NCBI GenBank assembly: GCA_902770965.1
Contig: CACXUY010000002.1
Span: 1 to 64,000, forward strand
DNA from: an uncultured Lachnospiraceae bacterium
GTDB lineage: Bacteria; Bacillota; Clostridia; Lachnospirales; Lachnospiraceae
Length of the DNA stretch: 64,000 nt
Reading direction: 5' to 3'
In this document: in pieces, positions 15,496-24,700 of the stretch
Layout of the letters: each line of letters begins with the position of its first letter
How positions within the stretch are numbered: the first letter of the stretch is position 1
Program-made: the position numbers and the translations under genes
The notes under the pieces: model-generated
Told to the model about the DNA's origin: nothing
Seen by the model: only the letters and a program-made list of their open reading frames with translations
Databases searched by the model: none

Positions 15496-18192
15496 TCAAT
15501 CACTTAATGATTCGTAGTGCACCTTATCCTTCAGTTCATTGGGTTCGACCGTGATCTTCGTGTCGTTCGGTATGAGAAGATCCAGCCTGCAGACGTCACG
15601 GTTGTCCATGTCGCTGTAGAAATCATCGGGGAGCTTGATCCTGATTCCGGTCTCCGAGCTTCCGTATACATAGCTGTCATTGATGCGAAGGCCTCTGACC
15701 AGCCTGTTAGGACCATATACGACATAGGCGTCCCTGGTCTCGTTAAGCGTTGTGAAGGCGCAGCCGGAAACGCTTATGTTGTACACGCCTTTCTTGGCAT
15801 TGCCGGTGGCCGCAAGATCGATGCTCTTCTTGTTTCTCATGAAGATGCAGTTCGTGTACCAGATGCTTCCGCTTCCCCTTGAATATCCGCTCTCGCCTCT
15901 CACCTGAGTTGCTGAACCTTGATACCAGTTGCAGAAGTCATTCTTGTCAAAGAACAGGAGCAGGCTGTTAGTAGACAGGGCGCCCACTCCCTTCCCGTTG
16001 TTGAACTTGCCCTCAAAGGAGCAGTTCTCAACGTAGCCGTACTCGCCATCCTCATACCAGAGCTCGTAGAAGCAGTCAAGATTCGAGACTCCGGTTCCCT
16101 TTCCGTTGATGAAATGGGTCTGGTAAACATAAGAATACATACTGTTTGTTATGTGAAGGCCTCTTATGCAGTTAAGGAAACGGCAGTCATTGATAAATGT
16201 GTCATGGCATTCTTTCTGTAAGAAGACCATATCCGCAGGGTTCTCGTTATCATTGACGAACGTGATCGAGAAGAGTCTTATCCTGTGGCCGTTTTTGAAG
16301 GTCAGCGGAACCTGTCCCGATGAGCAGTTAAAGCGGAATTCCGTACCTAACTGGCTCTCTCCCAGGAAGGTGACTCCGGCGTTCCTGCCCTGATATTTGC
16401 CTGATGATACTTTATCGTTGACGCAAACCACAGGACTCTCAAAGCGGTATATGCCGCTGGGGAAGAACAAGGTGCGTCCCGCGACTTCATCCCAGAGCTC
16501 GCTTAATATGTAATTAAGCTTTCCTGATACATCCTCGTAGCCGGTGCTGTCGAGGTTGTAATCACCGAAATCTGTGGTGACATTGATATAACGAGATGTA
16601 TCGGTGTATGTGATCTTATTGCCTAAGTTTGCGTCCAGATCCTCAAGCTGAGCCTCGATCTCCTCTATTTTCTTCTCAAGCGATGAAATCTTCATGTCTT
16701 CATCGGAAAGCTTGGAATCGGATGCGTTTATTCTGGCATCGAGATCATCGAATCTTTCGTCAGACTGCGCCAGCCTCGTCTCAGCCGAGGTAAGCCTCTC
16801 TTCATTTGCGGAGATCCTCTCCTCATTGGTCAGCAGTCTCTCTTCGGCTCCCGCTATTCTGGCGACAGCTCCGGCAAGCTCGTCTTCTACCGCGAGGATC
16901 TTCTCCGCGGCCATTCCTGAGCCGCTGTCGCCCTGCAGAAGCCTTCCTTCTATAGAAGTCAGTCTCTCAGAAGCGTTTCCGATCTCATTTTCGGCGTCTG
17001 ACAGCCTGTTCGTAAGCTTCACCATACTGTCCGCGTTCGCGGATATCGTCTTGTGTACCTGTGCGAGATCAGCGTCCATAGACGCTATTTTGCCTGAAAT
17101 CTGACCGATATCTGACGCGGAGCCTGACGATGAACCTTCATCGATGGACTTTATTGCCGTTTCGATCTCCGTGAGCTTGAGTGTAATGGCTGCTATATCC
17201 TTCTGCTCGCGGCTGGATGTCTGTATAAGCATCTCTACTTCTGACTCAAGCTCGTCTATCCTCTCCTTTGCCTGAGAAAGGCTTGAAGAGACTGACAGGG
17301 CTTCTCCTGAAGTGACGGACTCCTCACCTTCCACTGACGAAAGCCTGCCCTCAACATTTTTTAGCTTGCTCTCTAGAGTCTTCAGCCTATTACTGATATC
17401 CGTGATCTGCTCGCTGTTATACAACTGGCTGTTATCAGCTATGTCCTGCACCCTGTTTTCGAGCACAGCCAGTCTGCCGGCTACAGCGGACATGTCAGAG
17501 GAACTGCCGGATGTACCACCCATGGCTTGTACTGTATCTTCAAGTGCTTTGACCCTATTAGACAAAACAGTAACCGCGCTTGTCCCATCGGATGTGATGC
17601 CAATATTTCTTACTTTTTCCTCAACCTGATTTAATCGTTGTGATATGTCGCCTATGCTGCCGCTGACATCATTGAGTCTTTTGTTGACATCATCAAAAAG
17701 CTGTTCGGCTGAAGTTATTCTTTTCACCGCGTTGGAAATCTCTTTGTCGATCTGTTTGATATTATTATCTGATGTTACTTTGTATGATTCGAGCTGTTCT
17801 ATTCTTTCTTCTATTGAAGCATCTGCCGATGCGTTTCCTGAAGTGGAATTATGACTTGAACTGTCCTCTATTTCCGCAGGATCTGTATCGCTTAAATATG
17901 AATCATTTGGAGGTAAGCTCTCTGATATGACATCCACCGGACTTGTATCTATTATGGTAGTTGCCTCTGTGCTTTTCTCAGTTTGTGGCTGTGTAGAAGC
18001 TGGTTTTGAGCTTTGGCCGCCGCCTCCGAATATCCCTTGCCAGAACGACTTCCATGAATAAACTCCCATATCGAAAACCGCATTGGCAGGTCTTTCCGCC
18101 ACACCTGATGAAGCGCCCATGACAGGCACGGCGGTGACCAACATGCATACAGAAAAGCAAGTAATCAATAACCTCTTTCCTATGCTGTTCAT
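15496..18192 (-). CDS. Secreted coiled-coil protein with C-terminal beta-helix (pectate-lyase-like) domain
   Basis: 898 residues from ATG 18192, which has AAAGGAGGA upstream. Residues 1-28 are a signal peptide ending near VPVMGASS, and a Ser/Thr/Pro-rich linker follows to about 110. From about 120 to 530 there are heptad-like repeats rich in LE, LES, RLS and SVE (for example GRLSSVEG, TSAETRLAQSDE), a long coiled coil or tropomyosin-like rod. The C-terminal part begins DFGDYNLDSTGYED and includes LFFPSGIYRF, the entry motif of right-handed beta-helix proteins such as pectate lyases and phage tailspikes. Likely a trimeric surface fibre with a carbohydrate-binding or -cleaving head; no cell-wall anchor is seen. 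Confidence 0.8.
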   Translation of the reverse strand: MNSIGKRLLITCFSVCMLVTAVPVMGASSGVAERPANAVFDMGVYSWKSFWQGIFGGGGQSSKPASTQPQTEKSTEATTIIDTSPVDVISESLPPNDSYLSDTDPAEIEDSSSHNSTSGNASADASIEERIEQLESYKVTSDNNIKQIDKEISNAVKRITSAEQLFDDVNKRLNDVSGSIGDISQRLNQVEEKVRNIGITSDGTSAVTVLSNRVKALEDTVQAMGGTSGSSSDMSAVAGRLAVLENRVQDIADNSQLYNSEQITDISNRLKTLESKLKNVEGRLSSVEGEESVTSGEALSVSSSLSQAKERIDELESEVEMLIQTSSREQKDIAAITLKLTEIETAIKSIDEGSSSGSASDIGQISGKIASMDADLAQVHKTISANADSMVKLTNRLSDAENEIGNASERLTSIEGRLLQGDSGSGMAAEKILAVEDELAGAVARIAGAEERLLTNEERISANEERLTSAETRLAQSDERFDDLDARINASDSKLSDEDMKISSLEKKIEEIEAQLEDLDANLGNKITYTDTSRYINVTTDFGDYNLDSTGYEDVSGKLNYILSELWDEVAGRTLFFPSGIYRFESPVVCVNDKVSSGKYQGRNAGVTFLGESQLGTEFRFNCSSGQVPLTFKNGHRIRLFSITFVNDNENPADMVFLQKECHDTFINDCRFLNCIRGLHITNSMYSYVYQTHFINGKGTGVSNLDCFYELWYEDGEYGYVENCSFEGKFNNGKGVGALSTNSLLLFFDKNDFCNWYQGSATQVRGESGYSRGSGSIWYTNCIFMRNKKSIDLAATGNAKKGVYNISVSGCAFTTLNETRDAYVVYGPNRLVRGLRINDSYVYGSSETGIRIKLPDDFYSDMDNRDVCRLDLLIPNDTKITVEPNELKDKVHYESLSD

Positions 18193-18275
18193 AAGTTCCT
18201 CCTTTAAGATAAATACATCTCCCTTATGTTGCAAAAACTGTTGTAGGGCAATGTTTTTTCTGCAAAACTGCACTT

Positions 18276-18304
18276 ATTCTATCATAAGGTCTATGGCTTG
18301 TCCA
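18276..18304 (-). promoter_or_regulatory. Promoter of the coiled-coil/beta-helix gene
   Basis: TGGACA (18299-18304), 17 bases and TAGAAT (18276-18281) on the minus strand. The spacer region to the divergent degV-type gene is AT-rich. Confidence 0.6.
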
Positions 18305-18518
18305 TAACAAATGTAACTTTTTGTAATTTTTCCGTAATATATAACGAAAAATATGTAATATGTTTTCTGATTTGTTGTCCTTAAAATGCAGTCAACAATA
18401 CATATTCAAACGGTTTTCAGCTACGTATGACGTAGACTTCATTACTATCTGGCTATTATGCTTTTTTTGTGATATCATCTTTAAATAAGAGCGACTATTC
18501 AGTATCCCCGGTTTCGGG

Positions 18519-18572
18519 ATGCTGCACATCACTGCTCCCATAGATAAATCGATGCAGCATCGACTGATGTGC
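18519..18572 (+). repeat. Inverted repeats in the DegV leader
   Basis: GCACATCA (18524-18531) pairs with TGATGTGC (18565-18572), and the overlapping GATGCTGC (18519-18526) pairs with GCAGCATC (18553-18560), so two alternative hairpins are possible before the degV-type gene. No T run follows, so it is not an intrinsic terminator. Confidence 0.5.
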
Positions 18573-18609
18573 TTCTTGACGGATATTATATCGGAGGATT
18601 TAGATACAC

Positions 18610-19485
18610 ATGAACAGAATTGCCATAGTTACGGACAGCAACAGCGGCATAACCCAGACTGAGAGTGAGAATCTCGGGATTACTGTCGTACCCATGCCGT
18701 TTTATATTGACGGCGAGCTTTACTATGAGGACATAGATATAAGCCCTGAGCGATTCTTCCGGTTTCAGGACAGCGGCGCCGATATAACGACATCGCAGCC
18801 CATCGCCGGCGATCTGCTATCCTTGTGGCGCGGCCTTCTTGAGACCCACGACTCGGTGCTTTATATACCGATGTCCAGCGGCCTTTCAGGCGCCTGCTCT
18901 ACTGCCACAGCCATGTCTCAGGATTTCGGCGGACGGGTTCAAGTAGTGGACAACCAACGTATCTCGCTTACTATGCGCTCATCAGTTTACGATGCCATAA
19001 AGCTCGCCGACAAAGGCCTCTCTGCAAAAGAGATCAAAGAGATTTTAGAGCAGGATGGACTGAACGCCACTATTTACATCATGGTTGATACATTGAAATA
19101 TCTCCGCAAGGGCGGAAGGATCACGCCTGCCGCCGCCGCTATAGGCTCCATCCTTCGTATCAAGCCGGTGCTGCAGATTCAAGGAGACAAGCTTGATTCC
19201 TTCGCCATCGCCCGTTCGGTATCTCAGGCAAAGTCGATCATGTGCGAAGCATTGAAGCATGATTTTACGACTCGTTTCGGCTGCCCGGAAGACGGGGATG
19301 GCATGCAGCTCGACATCGCGTACACAGGGTCGCCGAATAACGCGGAGGCTTATATGGATGAGTTAAAGGCCGTATTTCCCGCATGTGCCGCTTCTATGGT
19401 CGTCAATCCCCTTTCCTTGTCGGTATCCTGCCACATAGGTTCAGGGGCGCTTGCTGTCGCCGCGTCAAAGAAGCTTGATGTATAA
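18610..19485 (+). CDS. DegV family fatty-acid-binding protein
   Basis: A 291-residue protein with DegV hallmarks: IVTDSNSGITQTES at the start, VVPMPFYIDGELYYED, DITTSQPIAGDL, PMSSGLSGACSTA and a C-terminal SCHIGSGALAVA. DegV/FakB proteins bind a fatty acid and present it to the FakA kinase for phospholipid synthesis. No fakA is nearby. CGGAGGA precedes the ATG. It is a single-gene unit with a terminator, lying in the insertion between rplQ and ecfA. Confidence 0.94.
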   Translation: MNRIAIVTDSNSGITQTESENLGITVVPMPFYIDGELYYEDIDISPERFFRFQDSGADITTSQPIAGDLLSLWRGLLETHDSVLYIPMSSGLSGACSTATAMSQDFGGRVQVVDNQRISLTMRSSVYDAIKLADKGLSAKEIKEILEQDGLNATIYIMVDTLKYLRKGGRITPAAAAIGSILRIKPVLQIQGDKLDSFAIARSVSQAKSIMCEALKHDFTTRFGCPEDGDGMQLDIAYTGSPNNAEAYMDELKAVFPACAASMVVNPLSLSVSCHIGSGALAVAASKKLDV

Positions 19486-19615
19486 ATATCACGCTCAGGC
19501 GATTGTTCCGGCTATGTACTTGGCGAAGATCTAATGAGCGGTTATAAAGATACTGTTCAACCCTTCGGAAACAGCGATGCTGTGCAATAATAATAGGAAC
19601 ACTTATAACTAAATG

Positions 19616-19643
19616 AGCCGGAGCGTATAAGCCCCGGCTTTTT
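19616..19643 (+). terminator. Terminator after the DegV gene
   Basis: AGCCGG (19616-19621) pairs with CCGGCT (19634-19639), followed by five T. A near copy of the 3' arm, GTAAGCCCCGGCT, lies some 30 bases further on. Confidence 0.75.
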
Positions 19644-19715
19644 GTTTGCTTTTGGGCGCGTAAGCCCCGGCTGACAGATCGATCAGCCTTCAGCGCATAG
19701 GTCGCGTCTGCCTGA

Positions 19716-20321
19716 TCAGTCTTTTATAACTTCCTTTATGGCGGCGAGCAGCTCGTCATATTCTTCGAAAGCAGGGAGCTGAGGATAATCAGCCTTGATC
19801 TGTTCCGTGCTGCGGAACAGAAAGCCTGCCTTGCTGTTAAGTATCATGCCAAGGTCGTTGTGACTGTCCCCGCTGGCGATGGTCTCATAGCCGATGGACT
19901 GGAGGGCTTTCACTGTCGTGAGCTTGGACTGAGCGCAGCGCATCTTGTAGCCTGTTATGGCTCCGTCTTCAGCGACCTCCAGACTGTTGCAGAAGATCGT
20001 AGGATACCCAAGCTTCTTCATAAGAGGACCCGCGAACTGGGCAAATGTATCGCTTATGATGATCACCTGACAGATGGATCTCAGTTCATCAAGAAACTCT
20101 TTCGCTCCGGGCATAGGATCGATCTTCGCTATCGTCTCCTGTATCTCCTTGAGCCCGAGTCCATGCTCCTTGAGGATGGCCAGACGGTATCTCATGAGCT
20201 TATCATAATCCGGTTCGTCGCGAGTTGTCCGGCGAAGCTCAGGGATGCCGCTGGCTTCGGAGAACGCGATCCAAATCTCAGGTACCAGTACTCCTTCAAG
20301 ATCTAAACATGTGATGTACAT
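19716..20321 (-). CDS. thrH: ThrH-like HAD phosphatase (phosphoserine phosphatase / homoserine phosphotransferase)
   Basis: 201 residues from ATG 20321, which has AGAGGAG upstream. CLDLEGVLVPEIWIAF is motif I in the D-x-E form typical of ThrH, IIISDTFAQFAGPLMKKLGY is motif II, and SGDSHNDLGM is the Asp-rich motif III/IV. Known ThrH enzymes dephosphorylate phosphoserine and can pass the phosphate to homoserine. It stands alone between the DegV gene and the giant esterase. The bifunctional activity is inferred from family similarity. Confidence 0.87.
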   Translation of the reverse strand: MYITCLDLEGVLVPEIWIAFSEASGIPELRRTTRDEPDYDKLMRYRLAILKEHGLGLKEIQETIAKIDPMPGAKEFLDELRSICQVIIISDTFAQFAGPLMKKLGYPTIFCNSLEVAEDGAITGYKMRCAQSKLTTVKALQSIGYETIASGDSHNDLGMILNSKAGFLFRSTEQIKADYPQLPAFEEYDELLAAIKEVIKD

Positions 20322-20381
20322 AATCATCTCCTCTTTCTGTTTTATCTGATTCAATAGTTAACCATATATAAAGCAAACATC

Positions 20382-20419
20382 CCTATATGGCCACCCGCTT
20401 CGCGGGGGCCGACTTTCAA
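20382..20419 (+). repeat. REP-like hairpin element, copy 1
   Basis: A 38-bp element starting CCTATATGGCCA and ending GCCGACTTTCAA, with a hairpin core CCCGC-ttc-GCGGG. An inverted copy lies at 52341-52380 with the core CCTGC-ttc-GCAGG; both arms changed together. It lies upstream of the thrH-like gene. Confidence 0.65.
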
Positions 20420-20532
20420 TGTAAAAGGCGACGTAATTCATATGAACTGCGCCGCCCTATTTTAACATGTTTTTTTATTTTGCTCAAGCCGATGTTTTGC
20501 TCAAGCCGATGTTCTGCTCTAGCCCGGCATAT

Positions 20533-21741
20533 TTACCGCTCTATGCCAAATGATTTGCAAAGATTGTCGAACTCAACAGACTTCGTGAAGCCTCTGACGA
20601 CCTGCTCACGGGTAGAGCCGTCCTTAAGCGACTTGACCCATGCGTTGAAGCCGTCAGCATCGGGTTCGCGGTCGAACATCGTATGGTAAAGAACAGTTAC
20701 AAAATCCTCATCGCTAAGATTGCGGTTCTCGAACTCCTTGCTTGTCAGGAAGCCTTCAGCGACTCTGGAGCCGGCAGCCTGCTTGTTGATCAGGCTGAAG
20801 GTCCAGTCCTTAAGTCCGTTCGTGTCGAAGTCACGATCAAGCGCCACCTTGTACAGACGGACGACGAAGGCCGTGACATCAGGATTGACATCGACCGGAT
20901 TATCGGAACTGTAGGAACCGGGCTTGATGCCGTGTGCCGCGCAGTCCGCCCTAAACTCGTCAGAATTGACGAAACCGGCGAAGACCTTCTCCCGGCTGGT
21001 TCCCTTATCAAGGAAGCTGACCCAGGTATTGAGGCCTTCCTCATCGGGTTCACGGCCCATGATGGCTTTGTACAGATCCGTGACATACTCATTGTTGCTC
21101 TTCTTCGAGTTTGTGTACTCGGGGCTGAAGAAGAAACCATAAGCTGTCTTGGCGCCTGTCACATCACCGTTCTTGAGCAAATCAGCCCAAGTGGCGATCT
21201 CGTGGTCTCTGCCCTCTCTGCCAAGGCAAGTCTCATACAGGTTTCCGACGAACTCACTGACAGGATCCTTTTCAATCACAGTATCTATGGCTGCTCCGTC
21301 GTACTTGCGGACTCCGTCCTCAAGCGACCAGTGGCTGAACCACTTATAGAGCATGGGCATCTCTGTCTGGATGCAGTTGTGGTTGCGAAGAGCTGTCTGA
21401 CCGAACTGGAACAGGGGCTGTCCGGCAGCATTCTTCCACACGTAGGTGGTATACCTGCCATCGACTACTTTGTCATCGAACCCGGAAGCATCAGCAAAAC
21501 CGTTCCTGCCAAGCAGGTATGAGACGATGGTGCTGCACTTGTTCATATCCTCACCGGTCTGCTGGAAATCCCAGTTGTCGACATCATACTCACCAAGGAT
21601 CAGGTAGAAAGGAATGATGCCTTCGGCAGGATCGGTGTAAGCGGCAATCTGATCCTTGCCCATGCAGGCGGAGGTGGAACCGATGGCCGCATAGTACTCA
21701 GGCATCTCGATCGCGCTCTGCTCACTCATCAGCGACCCCAT
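20533..21741 (-). CDS. Displaced C-terminal part of the giant esterase: unit-4 catalytic end plus DUF4214 repeats
   Basis: This 402-codon frame has no ribosome site. Its first residues continue the giant protein in another frame: in-frame bases just upstream read T-G-Q-S before MGSL, the nucleophile elbow of esterase unit 4. Then come the acid region LILGEYDVDNWDF and the His region LRNHNC, as in units 1-3. From about residue 165 there are at least four DUF4214-type repeats (FVGNLYETCLGREGRDHE, VTDLYKAIMGREPDEEG, VRLYKVALDRDFDTNG, VTVLYHTMFDREPDADG), a domain of surface proteins. Originally the C-terminus of the 21722-28195 protein; separate translation is unlikely. Confidence 0.72.
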   Translation of the reverse strand: MGSLMSEQSAIEMPEYYAAIGSTSACMGKDQIAAYTDPAEGIIPFYLILGEYDVDNWDFQQTGEDMNKCSTIVSYLLGRNGFADASGFDDKVVDGRYTTYVWKNAAGQPLFQFGQTALRNHNCIQTEMPMLYKWFSHWSLEDGVRKYDGAAIDTVIEKDPVSEFVGNLYETCLGREGRDHEIATWADLLKNGDVTGAKTAYGFFFSPEYTNSKKSNNEYVTDLYKAIMGREPDEEGLNTWVSFLDKGTSREKVFAGFVNSDEFRADCAAHGIKPGSYSSDNPVDVNPDVTAFVVRLYKVALDRDFDTNGLKDWTFSLINKQAAGSRVAEGFLTSKEFENRNLSDEDFVTVLYHTMFDREPDADGFNAWVKSLKDGSTREQVVRGFTKSVEFDNLCKSFGIER

Positions 21742-24700
21742 GGACTGGCCGGTGCATGATCTTCCATGAAGGGCTCATAGGACCGCCCTCCTGCGCCATG
21801 GTCATGACGAGGATGAAGCCCTCATCCCTGGCAACCTGCCACCATCCGGTAGCATCCATGAAGACATTGTCTGTCTGGGAACCGCCGGGGAACACGTACA
21901 CGACGGGAGCAGGACTCTTGACCTCATCGGGGGTATAAACGATGTACTCACGCGCATAGGTGACTCCCTCGAAGGTCTGGTCAAAGGTCACGGTCTTGAA
22001 GTTTTCTCTGGCCAAGTCGGCTCTCTCATTAAGTACATTGCCGCCGATGTAGTTGTTCTCATAACGGGTGAACGTAGATATATTCTCATAGATGAAATTC
22101 GTCAGCTCTTTATCGGTCACATGGTTGGAAAGCTCCGACTCAACAACAAAGCTGCTGACTTCTTTGTACGATGTCACCATGCTTGAGTATACATCATCCT
22201 GGAAATAAATCTTCATCCCATCATCGTCGTAGATAGGGTCCTCATTAACAGCATTTGCCTTCTTCCAATAACCAAGGGCTGCCGCTGCCTTTGAGAGATC
22301 CTTCTCAAATATCATTATCGGAACAGGAATCTCAGCTTTTGTGACATCGCTCATCACAGACGCGCTGTAAGGAAGGGTGCCCTTTCCGGCCTCCTCAAAG
22401 AATTCCTCTCCGATGCTGCTTGCGTTGACGAATGCTCCGGCGATAACCCTCAGAGGGTTCTCCGCGGCGTACATCTGAAGCGCGGTGCCGCCATTTCCAT
22501 CATAGCCCACGAGATAATGCTCGCCGAAGAGCTTGAAGTATGTGCCGGACTCAAATGCCTTTATGGCAGCGTCAACATAGGCTTTCTCATCATCTATGGA
22601 ACCCCAGGAACCTGCTATGGGCTCCAGGATAACAAGACCATCGCCCGTCTTATCAGCCATTTCCTTCCAGCCGCTCTCGGTCAGGAAGACCTCGGTACCG
22701 ATCTCCTCCGGGACGGTGATGATCGTGAAATATCCACGGATCTTCATCTGTTCAGGAATATAGTACTTGACAGTACGATCAACGCCATTTACATTGATAG
22801 TCTGTTTGTAGTAGCCGGTGTACTCCTGATGATTGCCCCTTGTGTAATCAACCGCGGGAGCCTCAAGGGCAGCTACGTCAATCGCTTCGAGCTCGTCAGT
22901 GAAGTCGATGAGCTGTCCGTCATAATATGTGTTGTCCTCATCATCCTGACTGTAGTGCTCGAACCAACGCCACAGCTCCGCCATATCGGTCACGACCACG
23001 CTGTGTCCTCTTCCGTGGCACTCAGTGAAATCAAACACAGGGATGTCCTGGCTGTTCTTCCAGACATAGCTCACATAGCGGCCACCGGTTTCAAGATTGC
23101 TGTTGACCTCATATCCAGCATCGGGGATACCGCCCTTGTTAGTCCTGACCCAGTGGGCAACTGTCTTTCTGGTCTGAGCATCCGAACCTGAGAAATCCCA
23201 GCTCATGACGTCAAACTCACCCACGATAAGCTTGTAGGGGATAGGAGTCGTGCTGTCATTGACGCTTATCATACCGGCATTGATTCCGGCGGAAGTAGAG
23301 CCGATGGCAGCAAAGATCTCAGGAAGATTCATGCCCACATAATGGCTGAGCACCGAACCCTGAGACTGCCCTGTGAAGTACAGGCGGGAGGCATCGACGT
23401 TGTAGTCCGCCTTGACCTGATCCACAACGGTCTTGATGTAGTTGAGGTCTCTGTCGGAACGGTTGTCCCATGAGACCGAATGAAGAGAGGTCGTGGAATT
23501 GCCGGTGACAGGCGCAGTCAGCTCAACGACGATGAAGCCATTGTCCTGAGCGACCTTCCACCACATCGAAGTGTCGAACATAAAGGTATCGGTGGAGCCG
23601 GCTCCGGGGGCAACAAAGATCGCGGGAGCCGCATCCTTGTCAGCCGCGCTATCAGGGACATAGACCATGTACTCACGCAGGTAGCCGTCCTGCTCAAAGG
23701 TCTTGAACTTGACGCCGAGCTCGTCATAGTCGGCGCGCTCGCCCGTGATCCATCCGGTAGCTATAGAGCCATAGGTGAAGTATTCCTTCATGAAGTTCCA
23801 GGCGCCGTTGGCAAGGGCAGGATCGGAATAATCAGCCTGTTTTTCTAATGTTGCTACCTTTAGATTGTTAAAGTGCGTGGTGAACATGGTGTCTTCTATC
23901 TGAGTATAGATAGATTCGCCATAAGGTCCTTCATGATCCGGCAAAGTGCCGACATAGTTCGAGGACCTCCAGTAATCGATGACGTTCTTGGCATCATCAG
24001 CACTGGCCTCGACGATATATGCCGGAGTAGGGACTTCATGCTTCTGTACGGAAGTACGGGAATCAGCCTTATCGATTCCGATGCTCTTGAGGACAGAATA
24101 GCTGATGTCACCTGCGTCGATAAACGCGGCGGCGCCGAAGGTCATGGGATTCTTCATGACAAACTGCTCGATCGCATTGCCGGTCTCACCATAACCTACC
24201 GCATAGTATGAGGTACCGGGCTTGAAATACTTTGCGCTGCTCATAAACCTATAAGCAGCCTCAATAAATTTCTGCCGTTCTCCCTCTGACTCAAACTCCT
24301 CATCAATGATCACGATACCGAACTGCTCCTGTTCAGCAAGCTGAGCCCAGCCGCTCTCTACGAGGAATTCGTCCGCGTTCATTCCGGCGGGAGTATTCAT
24401 GAGCACATAGTAAAGCGCCCAGTGGCTGTCCTTAGGAATGTAGAACTTTATCTGCTTCTGTTCGCCGTCCACATTGATCTCGGTGTAGAAATATCCCGTG
24501 AAAGGATTCTTCTGTCCGACATACTTAGCGGTAGCGAAGGCTTCTTCTGTCAGATGTACAGGAGTGAGCGCTCCGCGCCTGGATGCTATGGGAGTGCCCT
24601 CATAGCAGCGGGGGCCGCCCTCTTCCCTGGTCCACTTGGAGAACCATTTCTCCCAGATCATGCGAGGCTCGCTGGGAACGCAGTTATGGTTGCGTCCTTC

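Noticed and set aside
20683-21522. 279-codon plus-strand frame
   Set aside because: It lies antisense to the DUF4214/esterase-tail frame, has no ribosome site or family motif, and its composition mirrors the minus-strand codons.
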